Shown: piece by piece, positions 40,869 to 51,617 of the stretch
How the letters are laid out: every line of letters begins with the position of its first letter
Numbering within the stretch: position 1 is the stretch's first letter
Assembly: GCA_036927565.1 (NCBI GenBank)
Contig: JAYESD010000007.1
Location: forward strand, 7,089,644 to 7,153,643
Direction: 5' to 3'
Source: Tuctoria greenei
Taxonomy: Eukaryota > Streptophyta > Magnoliopsida > Poales > Poaceae
DNA length: 64,000 nt
Translations under genes and position numbers: made by a program
Notes under the pieces: model-generated
The model's input: the letters and a program-made list of their open reading frames with translations, nothing else
Told to the model about the DNA's origin: nothing
Databases searched by the model: none

Positions 40869-43712
40869 ACAAGTTAATTAAGAAAGTACCTTTATTACAA
40901 TACTCAAATAATCCTCAATTAAAAACTCTAATGATCAATGTTGATAGTTCTGAAAACTAATGTAGCATAAATAATCAAATTAAGCAACTAAGCAAATAGG
41001 GTAGCACGGCTCCAAGCAACACCACATGCAAGTCGACGGCAGCACACAACCTAGTACTCCGAATTATCCTCAAGATACTCCCAAACATCACCAGAAACTG
41101 TTGGTGGGGGAATTGCAAGGGTGAGTACATGTCGTACTCAACAAGTGTGGGAAAGTATGACATGTAGCTTAAACAAGGAATGATAATAAACAATGGCTAA
41201 TTGTATAAAAGAACATTTAAAACATGTCAAAAGCATACTAAGACGTCTATGTGAATTAATCCCATTATAACCTGAATAATTACCAATATCGAGTCTATTA
41301 CCATCAATTACCATTATATCACATCCAACAATGACTATCCATCCAAATACCATGTTCTTACCATTATCATTGACCATATTCAATTATCACAACTCAAACC
41401 ATAACCATAACCAATACCGAACTATAACCCAACCATAACCATCCCAAATCCCAGGTTCCACTCTAATCATGTAGGTCATCCTAGTGCTCTTAACCGGGAG
41501 CACGACTATCATGATATTTTTCAACACTCTGCAGATGTTGTACCATTTTTCCCACAAGTTTGTGATTTCGTTACCTGTCGGCGACTAAAGAAACCTCCCT
41601 TATGCCAATTACACATCCTTAGGTGTATGGCCAAGAGATCACAAAATAGCCTTTATAAAGGGACTACCAGCATATTCAGATCCACTAAGGTTTCACCGGT
41701 GGTGATGCCTCCAGCTGAGCACATCCAACCAAGGGTACCCTCGTGTGCCGTTCGGATCCCAAGGCAGTCCCGCCACTATTGCAAACCCAACTGACTCCCA
41801 TTCCCCGCTCCTCCAAATGATCCGAATCAATGCCGACAATACTCCTAATTAATTGGCGAAGTCGCACCCATACTTGGCCTTGTGGTGGCACTGTTGTCCT
41901 GACATACTCTCGCATGAACCGGTCCCTAGATCCAAGGCAACCAACCCACCATATCAACCAACCCTGTCCACAAACCATGCTTGCTTAGATCTCCCAAGTC
42001 CCATGTTACCAATTAACCATGTTCATCAATGCTCATAATTAAGTCATTTGGTTGTTTTCCCATCCCAATTAATTAGAGCAAAGCAAAAAGGTAAAAAGCC
42101 CTTCCCGACACTCTACAATGTATTCTGAGCGACAAGGATGGTCAAACAAGTCTAGTAAACACCTATGAATGAGTTTCCCATAAAATTGACACAAGCATGC
42201 AGTTTTACAAACAAAACATTTAAAAACAGGATCAAAATGGTCAAGGACACTTGCCTTGCTTCTGAGCTTGGTTAGGGTCAAAAGCTTCAAAGTTCTGGTA
42301 TTGAAGGTCCTCGACAGCACCCTCTAGTGCAACACCTTCTATTCACGCAATAGACATACAAAACAACCATTACAATCAATTAATGCTCATATATTACTCA
42401 ATATGCCGTGACATGCATGATCAATATAATTATGTGGTAAAACTTGTTAATGAGTTGCTATTAATGTTTACTAACTAGTTACAATGATGTTTAACAAGTT
42501 TGAACAGGTTTCAAGTTGATTTAATCAAATTGGGATTAATTCAGCCTGAAACAGATTTAGACACCAGACTAGTCCACTGTCAGGGCCAGACTAGTCCGCC
42601 CTATACGGAATTTGCAATTTAGGATTTTCTTGATCATCGAGAATTTGGATTGAATTCACGTGGAAAAGTGAAAGTAGAGGGAATGCCACGTGTTTAAAGA
42701 ACCAAAGATCAAGTTTTGGGTGCAACACTTCGATCTTGACAACTAGGGCTTGATGATGACGAGTTGAGGGTGAATTGGTGATGAAGAATGAAAAGTTGAT
42801 GAAGATCTTGCTTGATTGATCCTCCTTCGTGTTCTCCTCCTCCTCCTTGCTGTTGGATCCTCTCTTGATGGTGGCTCCCACAAACTAGGGTTGAGGGTTT
42901 CTTCAATTGTGGAAAAGAGATGAAAAGTTGGGGTGGTGGGTTGTTTATATAGAGGTGGAGAGGTAGGGTTTCATGAATTTCGAGTCTAAGGTGGGTGAAG
43001 GCCGGGGTGGAGTCCCACATTGGCTCCTCTGAAATTGGGCACAAAGTTCTTGGGCCCAATTAAGGCAATTACCAAAAAACCAATCGTGGAGAAATAACAT
43101 AATTTGAGTTGGTTTCTGTAGGCCGGGCTAGTCCACTAGGGGCCGGACTAGTCCGATATTGAACAAAGACATCAACAGACAAGTCTTGCGGGGTGGTACA
43201 GACAAGTCCGTTTCGGAACAGAGACATTTTTGAACAAGTCCCGTGGGGTGGTACAGACAATTCTGTTTTGTAACAGAGACATTTTCAGACAAGTCCGTTG
43301 TGGCTTCGGACAAGTCCAATCTGGAACAGAAACAAAATCGGACAAGTTCGGGGTAATAGGCTGGACAAGTCCGGTATGGCAAAGAAAAAGGTTTTTCAGA
43401 GTAAAATTCAACAAGGAACAAACTATTCTGCTTGGACTACAGACAAGTACGAACAACATCAGAGACTAAACCGGACTAGTCCGTGCATTGTGCCGGACAA
43501 ATCCGGGCTCATATAGAAACTGGATTTCCTGAAGAAGAATAGGGTCACCGGACTAGTCCAGGGTTATGGCCAGACAAGTCCGCACCATGACAGTTTTAAA
43601 TTGTTGTTTTGTCCTAAATTCATTTTAATATTGTTCCTTTTATGTTGCTTAAGGTTAACCATATACAAGAATGTATGCAATGCATGATGGATGAAAATGA
43701 GGGTGTTAAATA
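40869..43712 (-). repeat. G5: Gypsy LTR of the G3/G4 family, 3' end removed at C4
   Basis: Minus strand begins TTTAACACCC (43712, TG changed to TT) and aligns with LTRs A and B to about 400 bp from their ends, where C4 interrupts. TATATAAA (minus) at 42944-42951; CGGACAAGTCCG-type motif cluster in U3 at about 43123-43582, with two more near 42563-42598. No polypurine tract lies upstream of its start, so it could be a solo LTR or a 5' LTR. Confidence 0.8.
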
Positions 43713-44056
43713 TTTTAACATGAATTGCACAAAATCCACAAGTATCAATTCCTTAGCATCACAAAGCATAATATACAACACCAAAACACATAATACAATA
43801 AACAAAAATAACTTGGTGCATTACAACCATACCAGTTCAAATACGACATAAAAAAGAGATAAAAAGTTATTACAAGTCCATAAACTCCACACACACACAC
43901 AACTCAAAGAAAACACTACTACTTCTCCCCCTTTGGCATCAAATCATCAAAAAGGAGAAAAGAACCTAAGAGTCTACTACTCGTGGTCATCGTCGTCGTC
44001 GTCGCTCCGCTGTGCCTCAAAATCGTCGTCACCGTTGGAGGAGGAGGAAGTATGAA
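43713..44056 (-). other. 3' end of another Copia-like element: acidic ORF end and polypurine run
   Basis: On the minus strand, a short frame near 44050-43980 is rich in Ser then Asp/Glu (SSSSNGDDDFEAQRSDDDDDDHE, stop), followed by GATGCCAAAGGGGGAGAAG, a polypurine-like run, and AT-rich DNA. The acidic ending resembles that of the ORF at 45899-46225. Origin uncertain. Confidence 0.4.
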
Positions 44057-45492
44057 TGTGGCCTAGAGGGGGGGGTGGTGAATAGGCGTTGAAACTTTTT
44101 CCTGTAGCACTTAACAGAATCGTCAAATACGAGGTAGGCCGGACTAGTCCGGTGTTTGGTGCGGACTAGTCTGGTGTGCACGTTACACCTACAACAAGCT
44201 TAACTGTTTTGTGTTTTTCTTTGAATGTTAAAGCAACAGAATAGTAAATTAACTTAAGAGTGATTACTAGGTGAAGATAACAATTAAGTTCCTTGAGAAT
44301 CACAAAGTTAATGACAAGTATGAGAATAATCAAGTCTTGCCCTACACAATGATAATGATGAAAAGTAAAGATCTAGAACACTCGAGAAAAACAATTTTTA
44401 CCAAGGTTCTATGCCACGAAAGAGATCTATGTCTTCGTTGAGGAGCTCACACAGAGTCGGGTATCAACCAAACCTTTACCTCGTCAGGTCACCACGAAGG
44501 CCGAATTGAGTTCGACTATCACGGGGATAATCACCAAGTTGATGGGGGAACCTCACAAGCTTAGGGCTCCCACAAATTACAGCAAGAAAACAGATCAATT
44601 ACACTCAAAAGATTTCCAAGAATTTCAAGATTGTATGATAGGTCAAACCCCAATAGCTCAACGATGCGTGGATGTCGCTCTCTCTTTCCCAAATCTTGAT
44701 TCCCAATAGATCAAACTTTTTAGGGCTTTAGATATGTGGAGAGAAGTGTTTCTGTGCTCTTGGGACGTGTGGTGGCGCTAGAGTTCTTAGTTGTTTGTTT
44801 AGGGTTTGTGGATAACTTATTTATAGTTATTCCAAAAAGTTACCGTTAGGGATCCCAACGGCTGGTCTGTTCTGGGAATCGGACAAGTCCGATGTGCTGA
44901 GTCAAATGTGCGTGAATTTGTGCAACACACCTTGAAATTCTAATTGTAGTAAGTATACCGGACTTGTCCATATTGGACCAGACTTATCCGATGTGAGTCC
45001 ACTAACAAAATCGGACTTGTCCGTATTAAATTAACTTGTCCGGTGCAAGGTGAAGTTTATGAAGTGTTGACGGACTATTCTGTATCTTGGGACTTGTCTG
45101 TATGAACAACAGTAAGGTTACCGAACTAGTCCGGTCATGTCCGGACTTGTTCGTTCTTGTAACAGAAAGTAAATCAGACTAGTCCGCTAGTTAACAGACT
45201 TGTACGGTGCTCCAATGTATATTTCAATTGGTTGTTTCAGCCCTTACTCTCTACACAAAGATTTGAGCTCTTGAGATGTGTGTCTCACACACATCCTATA
45301 CATTTAGAACTACTTTGCGCTTCCATTCTTCACTTGAGCTCTTTTCTTCTCATTTCTCATTTTTCACCTTTTTGTGCACCGTTATTTTCATTCTCCGAAG
45401 ACCTACTTTCATTTTAACAAGTCTCATTAGGATCTCACTTGTTTGTCATCAATCATCCAAAACTCACAAGGGTGAGCCTAGATGCCCTTTCA
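44057..45492 (-). repeat. C5 LTR, SIRE-like (about 1.4 kb)
   Basis: Minus strand TGAAAGGGCATCTAGG (45492) to CCACA (44057). Shares start, end and middle block with the C1 LTR but is clearly diverged. A polypurine tract to its right shows it is a 3' LTR. TATAAATA (minus) at 44818-44825; CGGACT-motif cluster in U3 at about 44879-45213. Confidence 0.85.
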
Positions 45493-45506
45493 ATCTCTCC
45501 CTTTTT
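45493..45506 (-). promoter_or_regulatory. C5 polypurine tract
   Basis: Minus strand AAAAAGGGAGAGAT immediately upstream of the LTR start TGAAAG. Confidence 0.8.
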
Positions 45507-45898
45507 GGTGATTGATGACAACCATTGAGATTTCACAATTAAGAGTAAAAATTTGATTTTCATAAAGCCTGCTTATATGAGAATAACAAAAATGAACAAG
45601 AATTACTTCACACATATATGCACTATTTATGGTGGGGTGCCTATTAAGTGGGTCTGAGCAAATATTGTGATGAACATAATTGATGAAATGATAAGCATAA
45701 AGAATAATCATCACAACAATATCATAACTGGCATCACACATAGATATTAAAGCAAAATAGACATCATTTAACTAGAACTTACAATAGTTCCAAACATAAA
45801 AGATAAAAAGATACGTGTCCATGATCAATTAGTCCTTAAGTCTTAGAATACTATTACTAGTCTCAATCTCTCTCAAAAAAGGGAAAAATTGAGGGAAA
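45507..45898 (-). other. C5 3' untranslated region
   Basis: AT-rich, no ORF of note, between the acidic ORF and the polypurine tract. Confidence 0.6.
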
Positions 45899-46733
45899 CT
45901 ACTCTCCATCACTCCCTCGCTCACTCTCAGTCCTGTCCTCATCTTCATCTTCATCTTCATGCTCATACTGAGGAGGAGGAACATAGACGCCACTGAGTCC
46001 AAAAGAAGCTAGATCTTCTTCCATGAGAGGTCGGAGCTCGGATATGTCAGATGCAGGGTTCTCGGAGATCTCAGGATAGCCAATAGGATCAATGTCTAGC
46101 TTTTGATAGATAACTTTTATGTTGTGCTTCATGTACCGCTGGCGCCTCTTTCTAGCCAAGCTCTCCTTGTGTTGCCTCACTTCCACTTTGTGATATGATG
46201 CAAATATGGAAGAAAGCATCTTCAATACACCACTGGAGGACCCTTTGGAGGATGGAGGAGTAGAGGTAGCAATTGGAGCCCTTGAGCCTTCTTACGTCGG
46301 TTTTGATCTTTGTTCCCTTGCAGGCGAGGGAGGTGCAATGGGAACAATGTAGGCGGTACGCTTCTGAGGCCTAGGACCGGCATGCTCAACATCCTTGACA
46401 AACTCAAGCCATGTCACCTTCTCAATCATGAACATTATATTCAGCGCGTAGCCGCATGACCTGTTAGGAGTGCTTGAAATGTTCACTACATTGTAGATAT
46501 ACTCAAACACATTGAATGTCCTTCTCTGGCTTATCCCTTCCATTAAGGACCTTTGTGATCCTTTGATGCTCTCTGCACCTCCATCTTTTAGAGCGATGCT
46601 TTCCTCAAGATTCTGTTCAGCACCACAAAGAGCGGCTTCATGTACTTTGTGGTAGGTGGCTTGTACGACATACTTGTGTGAAATAGGAATGTGAGCTCAT
46701 CCCTCTCCAGCCCCTTCAAGTTATGGATCACAA
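45899..46733 (-). pseudogene. C5 downstream ORF remnant of unknown function with acidic C-terminus
   Basis: Pieces on the minus strand: about 46733-46560 (with KPPTTKYMKPLFVVLN), 46543-46292 (RRTFNVFEYIYNVVNISS ... CGYALNIMFMIEKVT) and 46225-45899, ending in EHEDEDEDEDRTESERGSDGE-like acidic residues. At least two frame changes separate them. It lies between the missing pol and the 3' LTR, where SIRE-type elements often carry an extra ORF, but I see no envelope-like membrane segments. I do not recognise a known domain. Confidence 0.55.
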
Positions 46734-47158
46734 GCTAAAAGTGCATCTATTCTAATCCCCATGGGTTTTCATGATTAATGACAACACTTAAGGGACTTAT
46801 AAGCATTACGAGTGTATATACAGGTGACTGAAAGATGGACGGCGTTGAATGCACTCACAAAGGAAAAAGAGAAGAAAAAGGTGAAAAACTTGAAGGATAG
46901 AATTTAGGTTTTTAGATTCTTTGTGTTGAGTTCAGCTACATAGCTTGAGTGCATTCAATGTAAGTGTTTATAATCTCCTAAGATCTCATAATCCAAACTA
47001 GATTAGATTGAGAGATGAGTTGAGGCAGCCCTAAGGACAGGGTCGGACTTGTCCGGGCTGGAAGGCTGGACTAGTCCGGCCACATCAGACTGATTCGATG
47101 TTAGGCAGACCAAGAGTTTCTGTGTGAGTTCGGACTTGTCCGTTTGGGGACGGACTTA
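46734..47158 (+). repeat. C6: SIRE-like LTR start fragment
   Basis: Plus strand begins AAAAGTGCATCTATTC, similar to the start of the C1 LTR, and contains CGGACT motifs near 47042-47070 and 47130-47157. Cut at 47158 by the G6 LTR fragment. Confidence 0.55.
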
Positions 47159-47760
47159 TGACATCCGGTTCCGAAAATGAACCAAGCGTAATCCATATGT
47201 GTGCCCAAGATGTTTAACACGCATACACAAGTGATTCACAATTGATAAACAGATATAAACCATGTCTGGAATAATAATACTAATAATAGTACTTTATTAC
47301 AAACCAAATAGTCTTGAATACAACTATAATAAATATGCAGCGGAAAAACTAAACTCTAGTGACTTCAAACTCCACAGGCAAGTTTGACGGCTAAACACAC
47401 GCCTAGAACTCCTCAAAGACCTCCTGGTACTCCACGTTGTCACCTGCGTCTGAATTTGTTGGGGGAATAGCATGCGTGAGCACATGTCGTACTCAGCAAG
47501 TGTGGGAAAGTATGACATGTAGCTTAAACAAGGCATGATAATAAAATGGGCTAATTGCATAAAAGTATATTCAAAACAGTTGAAAATGCAATTACATAAT
47601 CATTAGGTGAGGTCCTTCCCAAAATAACCCCTATATCATCAATTTCAACTTAAATTACCATTACTAGCAATAATAAACCATATTCAACTCATAACTGCTC
47701 ATTTGTCTCAAATTCATCAATTCCGTATACCGACGTAATTTAATTAACCAACACCAACTC
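47159..47760 (-). repeat. G6: diverged Gypsy LTR end fragment
   Basis: Left end TGACATCCGGTTCCG matches the inverted end of LTR B (GGAATTGGGTGTCACA) with substitutions; the similarity runs through the GTCGTACTCAGCAAGTGTGG block. It stops at 47760, where LTR A of G3 starts. Target flank of G3 is AACTC (47756-47760). Confidence 0.75.
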
Positions 47761-50547
47761 TGTAACACCCTCATTTTCATCCATCATGCATTGCATACAT
47801 TCATATACATGTTTAACATTAACCCACATAAAAAAGAACAAGTTTAGAATGAATTTAGAGTAAAACCGCACTTAAGAATCCTGGGAAGTGCGGACTAGTC
47901 CGGTTTTCGTGCGGGCTAGTCCGATTTCTCTTTGACCTCCATCAGACTTGTCTGTTTTGCTGTGGACTAGTCAGTTTTTACCTCTGTATAGTTTCGGACT
48001 TGTCCGGTCCATTGCGGACTAGTCCGGTATTCCAATACCTTGGAAATTTTGCTAAGTCCCTGGACTTGTCCGGTACTCTAGCGGACTTGTCCGTTTTCCC
48101 TCTAACTAAAATCAGACTTGTCCGGTTTTGGCCAGACTTGTCTGATTTCTCACTGACCAAGTTCGGACTTGTCGGATATTGTCCGGATTTGTCCGTTTTC
48201 ACCTCTGTTAATCTTCAGACTAGTCCGATCTTCTGCGGACTTGTCCGGTAAATCGCGATTTCGAGTTGATCTTTTGTTTCATGACGTGTTTTTGGGTTTT
48301 ACCTTAAGTGGGCCTAAGGACATCATGTCTAACTCTTTTTGGAGCCCATGTGGGACCCCAAACCGGCCTTTACCCATCTCAAACTCGAATTCATTGAAAC
48401 ACTAGCCTCCACCGTTATATAAACAACCCCACCCCTTGACTTAACATCCTTTTGCCTCAATCGAAGCCCACCCAAACCCTAGTTCATGGAGAGCCACCAC
48501 CAAGGAGGGAGACGGAGATCCCAAGCAAGAAGATGAGGAGGAGGAAACGAAAGAGGATCAAGATCTCCATCAAGTTTCGTTCCTCATCAACAATCCACCT
48601 CCAAGTTCTTCATCAACCCTACATCGTCAAGATCCAAGTGTTGTCTCCAAAACTCTTGTTTCATTGGAGCTCTAAACACATGGTATACCTTCTAGTCTCT
48701 ATTCCTCATGTGAATTCAACCCCGTTTCTCCAAATTAACGTCGATCTAGAAAACCCTAGTTCGTTGTTCCTGCGACGGGCAGACTAGTCCGATTTATCGA
48801 TCTGTTTCCTGTTGAATTAAATCTAAATTAGTTTGAATCAATTCTACACATGTTCAAACTTGTTAAAAGTTATTAGAACTAGTTCGTAAACATCATTAAC
48901 AACTAATTAACAAGTTTTACTTCGCATTTGCATCAATCATGCACGTCATGTCATATTGAGTAATATATGTGCACTTATTAATTGTCTTTCTTGTCTTGTG
49001 TGTTTATTGCGTGGTTTAGACGGATTTGCACTAGAGAGTGCCGCGGAGGATCTCCAACACTAAGAATTTGAAGTCTTTGATCCCAATCAAGCCCAAGGGC
49101 AAGGCAAGTGTCCTTGAATATATTGATCCTGTTTTGACAATAAATGGTTTGTTTTCAAAACTGCATGCTTGTGTCAATTTGATGGGAAATCCTATGATAG
49201 GAAGTTTATTAGCTTTGTTTAACCACTCTTGTCACCTGGAATGCATGGTAGAGAGTAGGGAAGGGCTTTCTACCTTTTTGCTTCGCTTAATCAATTGGGA
49301 TGGGAAAACAACTATATCATTTAATTATGCATTAATGAGATTATGGTTAATATGATCTGGTTAATATAATATGATAATGGGTGATCTAAGCAAGCATTAT
49401 ATGTGGATGGGTTGGATGTTATGGTGGTTTGGCTTGCTTTAGATCTAAGGACCGGTTCGTGGAGCGACCATCTAGGATTTACAGTGCCACCACGAGGCCA
49501 GGTATAGGTGCGGCGTAGCAGATTAATTAGGGTATTGCTAGTATTGCATGTATCATTTGGTGCACCGGGGAAGGGGAGTCGGATTGGGTTGGGATATTGT
49601 TGGCGGGACTCCCTGGGATCTAATGGCACAAGAGGGAGCCCTTGGTTGAAGACGTGCTTAGTTGGAGGCATCACCACCGGTGAAACCTTAGTGGGTTCGT
49701 ACATGCTAGTAGTCCCTTTGTAAAAGCTATTTTGTGATCTCTTGGCCACACACCCAAGGAAGTGTGAGACAGCATAATTGAGATTCCTTAGTCACTGCAA
49801 GGTGATGAAAACACAAACACGTGGGTAAAGTGGTACAACCTCTGCAGAGTGTCTTAAAACTATCATGATAGACGTGCTCCTGGTTACCTCACAAGATTAG
49901 AGGAAACTTGGTATTGGGATGGTTATGGATGGTATTATGGTTTATGGCAATGGATATGGTTAATGGTAATGAGAAATCTGGCATAATGGTGATGGATATG
50001 CAATATGGACTGGTACTATGTTAATAGTTATGGTTTATGATGGGTTTACTTCACATACATATAATATATTGCTTTTCAAGTGTTTTAATGTACTTTTCGG
50101 CACTTAGCCTTTATTTCATTCGTCATTTAAATCAGCTACATGTCATACTTTCCACACTTGCTGAGTACGACATGTACTCACCCTTTTAATTCCCCCAGCA
50201 ACAGTTGCAGATTAGGATTGGGAGTATATCGATGATAATGCGGAGTTCTAGGCTGTGTCTGCCGTCAGCTTTGCCTGCGGTGTTGATTGGAGCTGCGCTA
50301 CCCTATTTGCTCACGGTGCTTAGTTTCTTAATTAGTTATTTCTGCTGCATTAGGTTAAACTTTTCATTATTATTCATTAGAGCTTGTATTTGAGGATATT
50401 TTGAATTCTATAATAAAAGTGGTTAATTAATCTTGTTCTGTGGTAATTATATGTATATCCTTTTGTGATTGCACTCGTGTATGTGTGTTGAATGTTCTGG
50501 GCACACATATGCGTTCACTTGGTTCATTTTTAGAACCGGGTGTCACA
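47761..50547 (+). repeat. LTR A of the G3-G4 array (about 2.8 kb)
   Basis: TGTAACACCC to GGGTGTCACA. CGGACT-motif cluster 47890-48250, TATATAAA at 48416-48423 (no motif between them), one motif just downstream near 48780-48795. A short ATG frame (MESHHQGG...) begins after the TATA box in LTRs A and B but has different lengths; coding is doubtful. Confidence 0.9.
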
Positions 50548-50563
50548 AATTGGTATCAAAGGC
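50548..50563 (+). promoter_or_regulatory. G3 primer-binding site, mutated
   Basis: AATTGGTATCAAAGGC, differing from the canonical TGGTATCAGAGCC. Confidence 0.85.
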
Positions 50564-50590
50564 ACAGGTTGACCATAGGACGCAACCTAG

Positions 50591-50817
50591 GTAGAATGAA
50601 CACTTTAGAGCACATAGGAGCACTCAAAAATCGATGTGTTTTTTGTTTGGTATGCTGTTTGCTATATATTGGTTGCTTGTGTGCTTAATAGAGATTTTGG
50701 GATGCTTTAGCATTGCCATATCCATGTAGGCTAGTATAGGTAGTTGCTTAGTTTCATATCCCTTGATGCATATAGTTGGGGACGTTTTCTAAATTCTTAT
50801 CTCTTGCTTTTCTTCAG
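50591..50817 (+). other. G3 leader: possible intron containing a 30-residue uORF
   Basis: Candidate donor CCTAG/GTAGAA at 50591 and strong acceptor TTGCTTTTCTTCAG at 50817, with a TTCTAAAT branch-like site, directly before the gag start codon. A short ORF 50596-50688 (hydrophobic, Cys-rich) lies inside. The G4 copy keeps the acceptor and the uORF (58239-58334) but has AT in place of the donor GT. Confidence 0.35.
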
Positions 50818-51617
50818 ATAGTGAGGACTCGCAACCAGAGGGATGGCAATGATGAGGAGGAGAACAATGGAGCACCACAGGACAATAATGGACAAGGACT
50901 TACCCAAGGAACTATCAATCTTGAACTGCTATTGGCTATGCAAAACCAGCTCATGTAGACCATGATACAGACTATGAGACACCTGCAGGCTGGTAACATC
51001 CACAATCATCCCCACATGCCTCCACCGCCACCCTCGCCTCCTCATAACCAATTGGGAGAGTTTATGAGGACTAGACCACCAACCTTTGCTCAAGCTGATG
51101 ACCCCATGGATGCTGATGATTGGCTCAAGTCTGTGGAGAAGAAGCTAGCTATTGTCCAATGCAGTGACCGAGAGAAGGTGCTATTCGCATCTCATCAACA
51201 TGTTGGAGCAGCTACCGATTGGTGGGATTCGCTATGCAATGCCCATGAGAACCAAGAGAGGATTACTTGGGCTAAATTCAAGGAAAGCTTTCGTTCTCAT
51301 TATGTGGCAAAAGGTGTTATGATCTTGAAAATGCAAGAATTTGAGAATTTGAGGCAAGGAAGATCGAGTTTGGGTGAATACCTCAATAAATTCACTCAAC
51401 TCTCAAGGTATGCGCCTGAAGATGTGAGTCGGGACAGCCAAAAACAATACTTGTTCATGAGGGGCTTGAACAATGATATACAAGTGCGCTGAATTGTGAT
51501 TATTCCATCTTCTAGAAGCTTGTGGACAAAGCAATTGTGGTTGAGAACAAGGTCCGTGAGATGGAGCAAGACACCAAGAGGAAGGCGCCATATCAAGGAC
51601 AGCAATAAGGAAGTAAT
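50818..51617 (+). pseudogene. gag: G3 Gag
   Basis: Start codon is ATA (50818-50820) where G4 has ATG. VRTRNQRDGNDEEE..., a TAG near 50956, then the capsid domain (RPPTFAQADDPMDADDWLKSVEKKL ... ATDWWDSL ... FKESFRSHYV) in an open stretch 50962-51492, and a frame break near 51490. Lost start and two breaks make it non-functional. Confidence 0.85.

Noticed and set aside
45899..46733. Retroviral-type envelope gene in C5
   Set aside because: No signal peptide or transmembrane segment is visible; only position suggests it.
48452..48787. Protein-coding gene in LTR A (111 codons), with similar short ORFs in LTR C and G5
   Set aside because: Reading frames differ in length and frame between LTR copies; they lie in the transcribed LTR part without a conserved protein.
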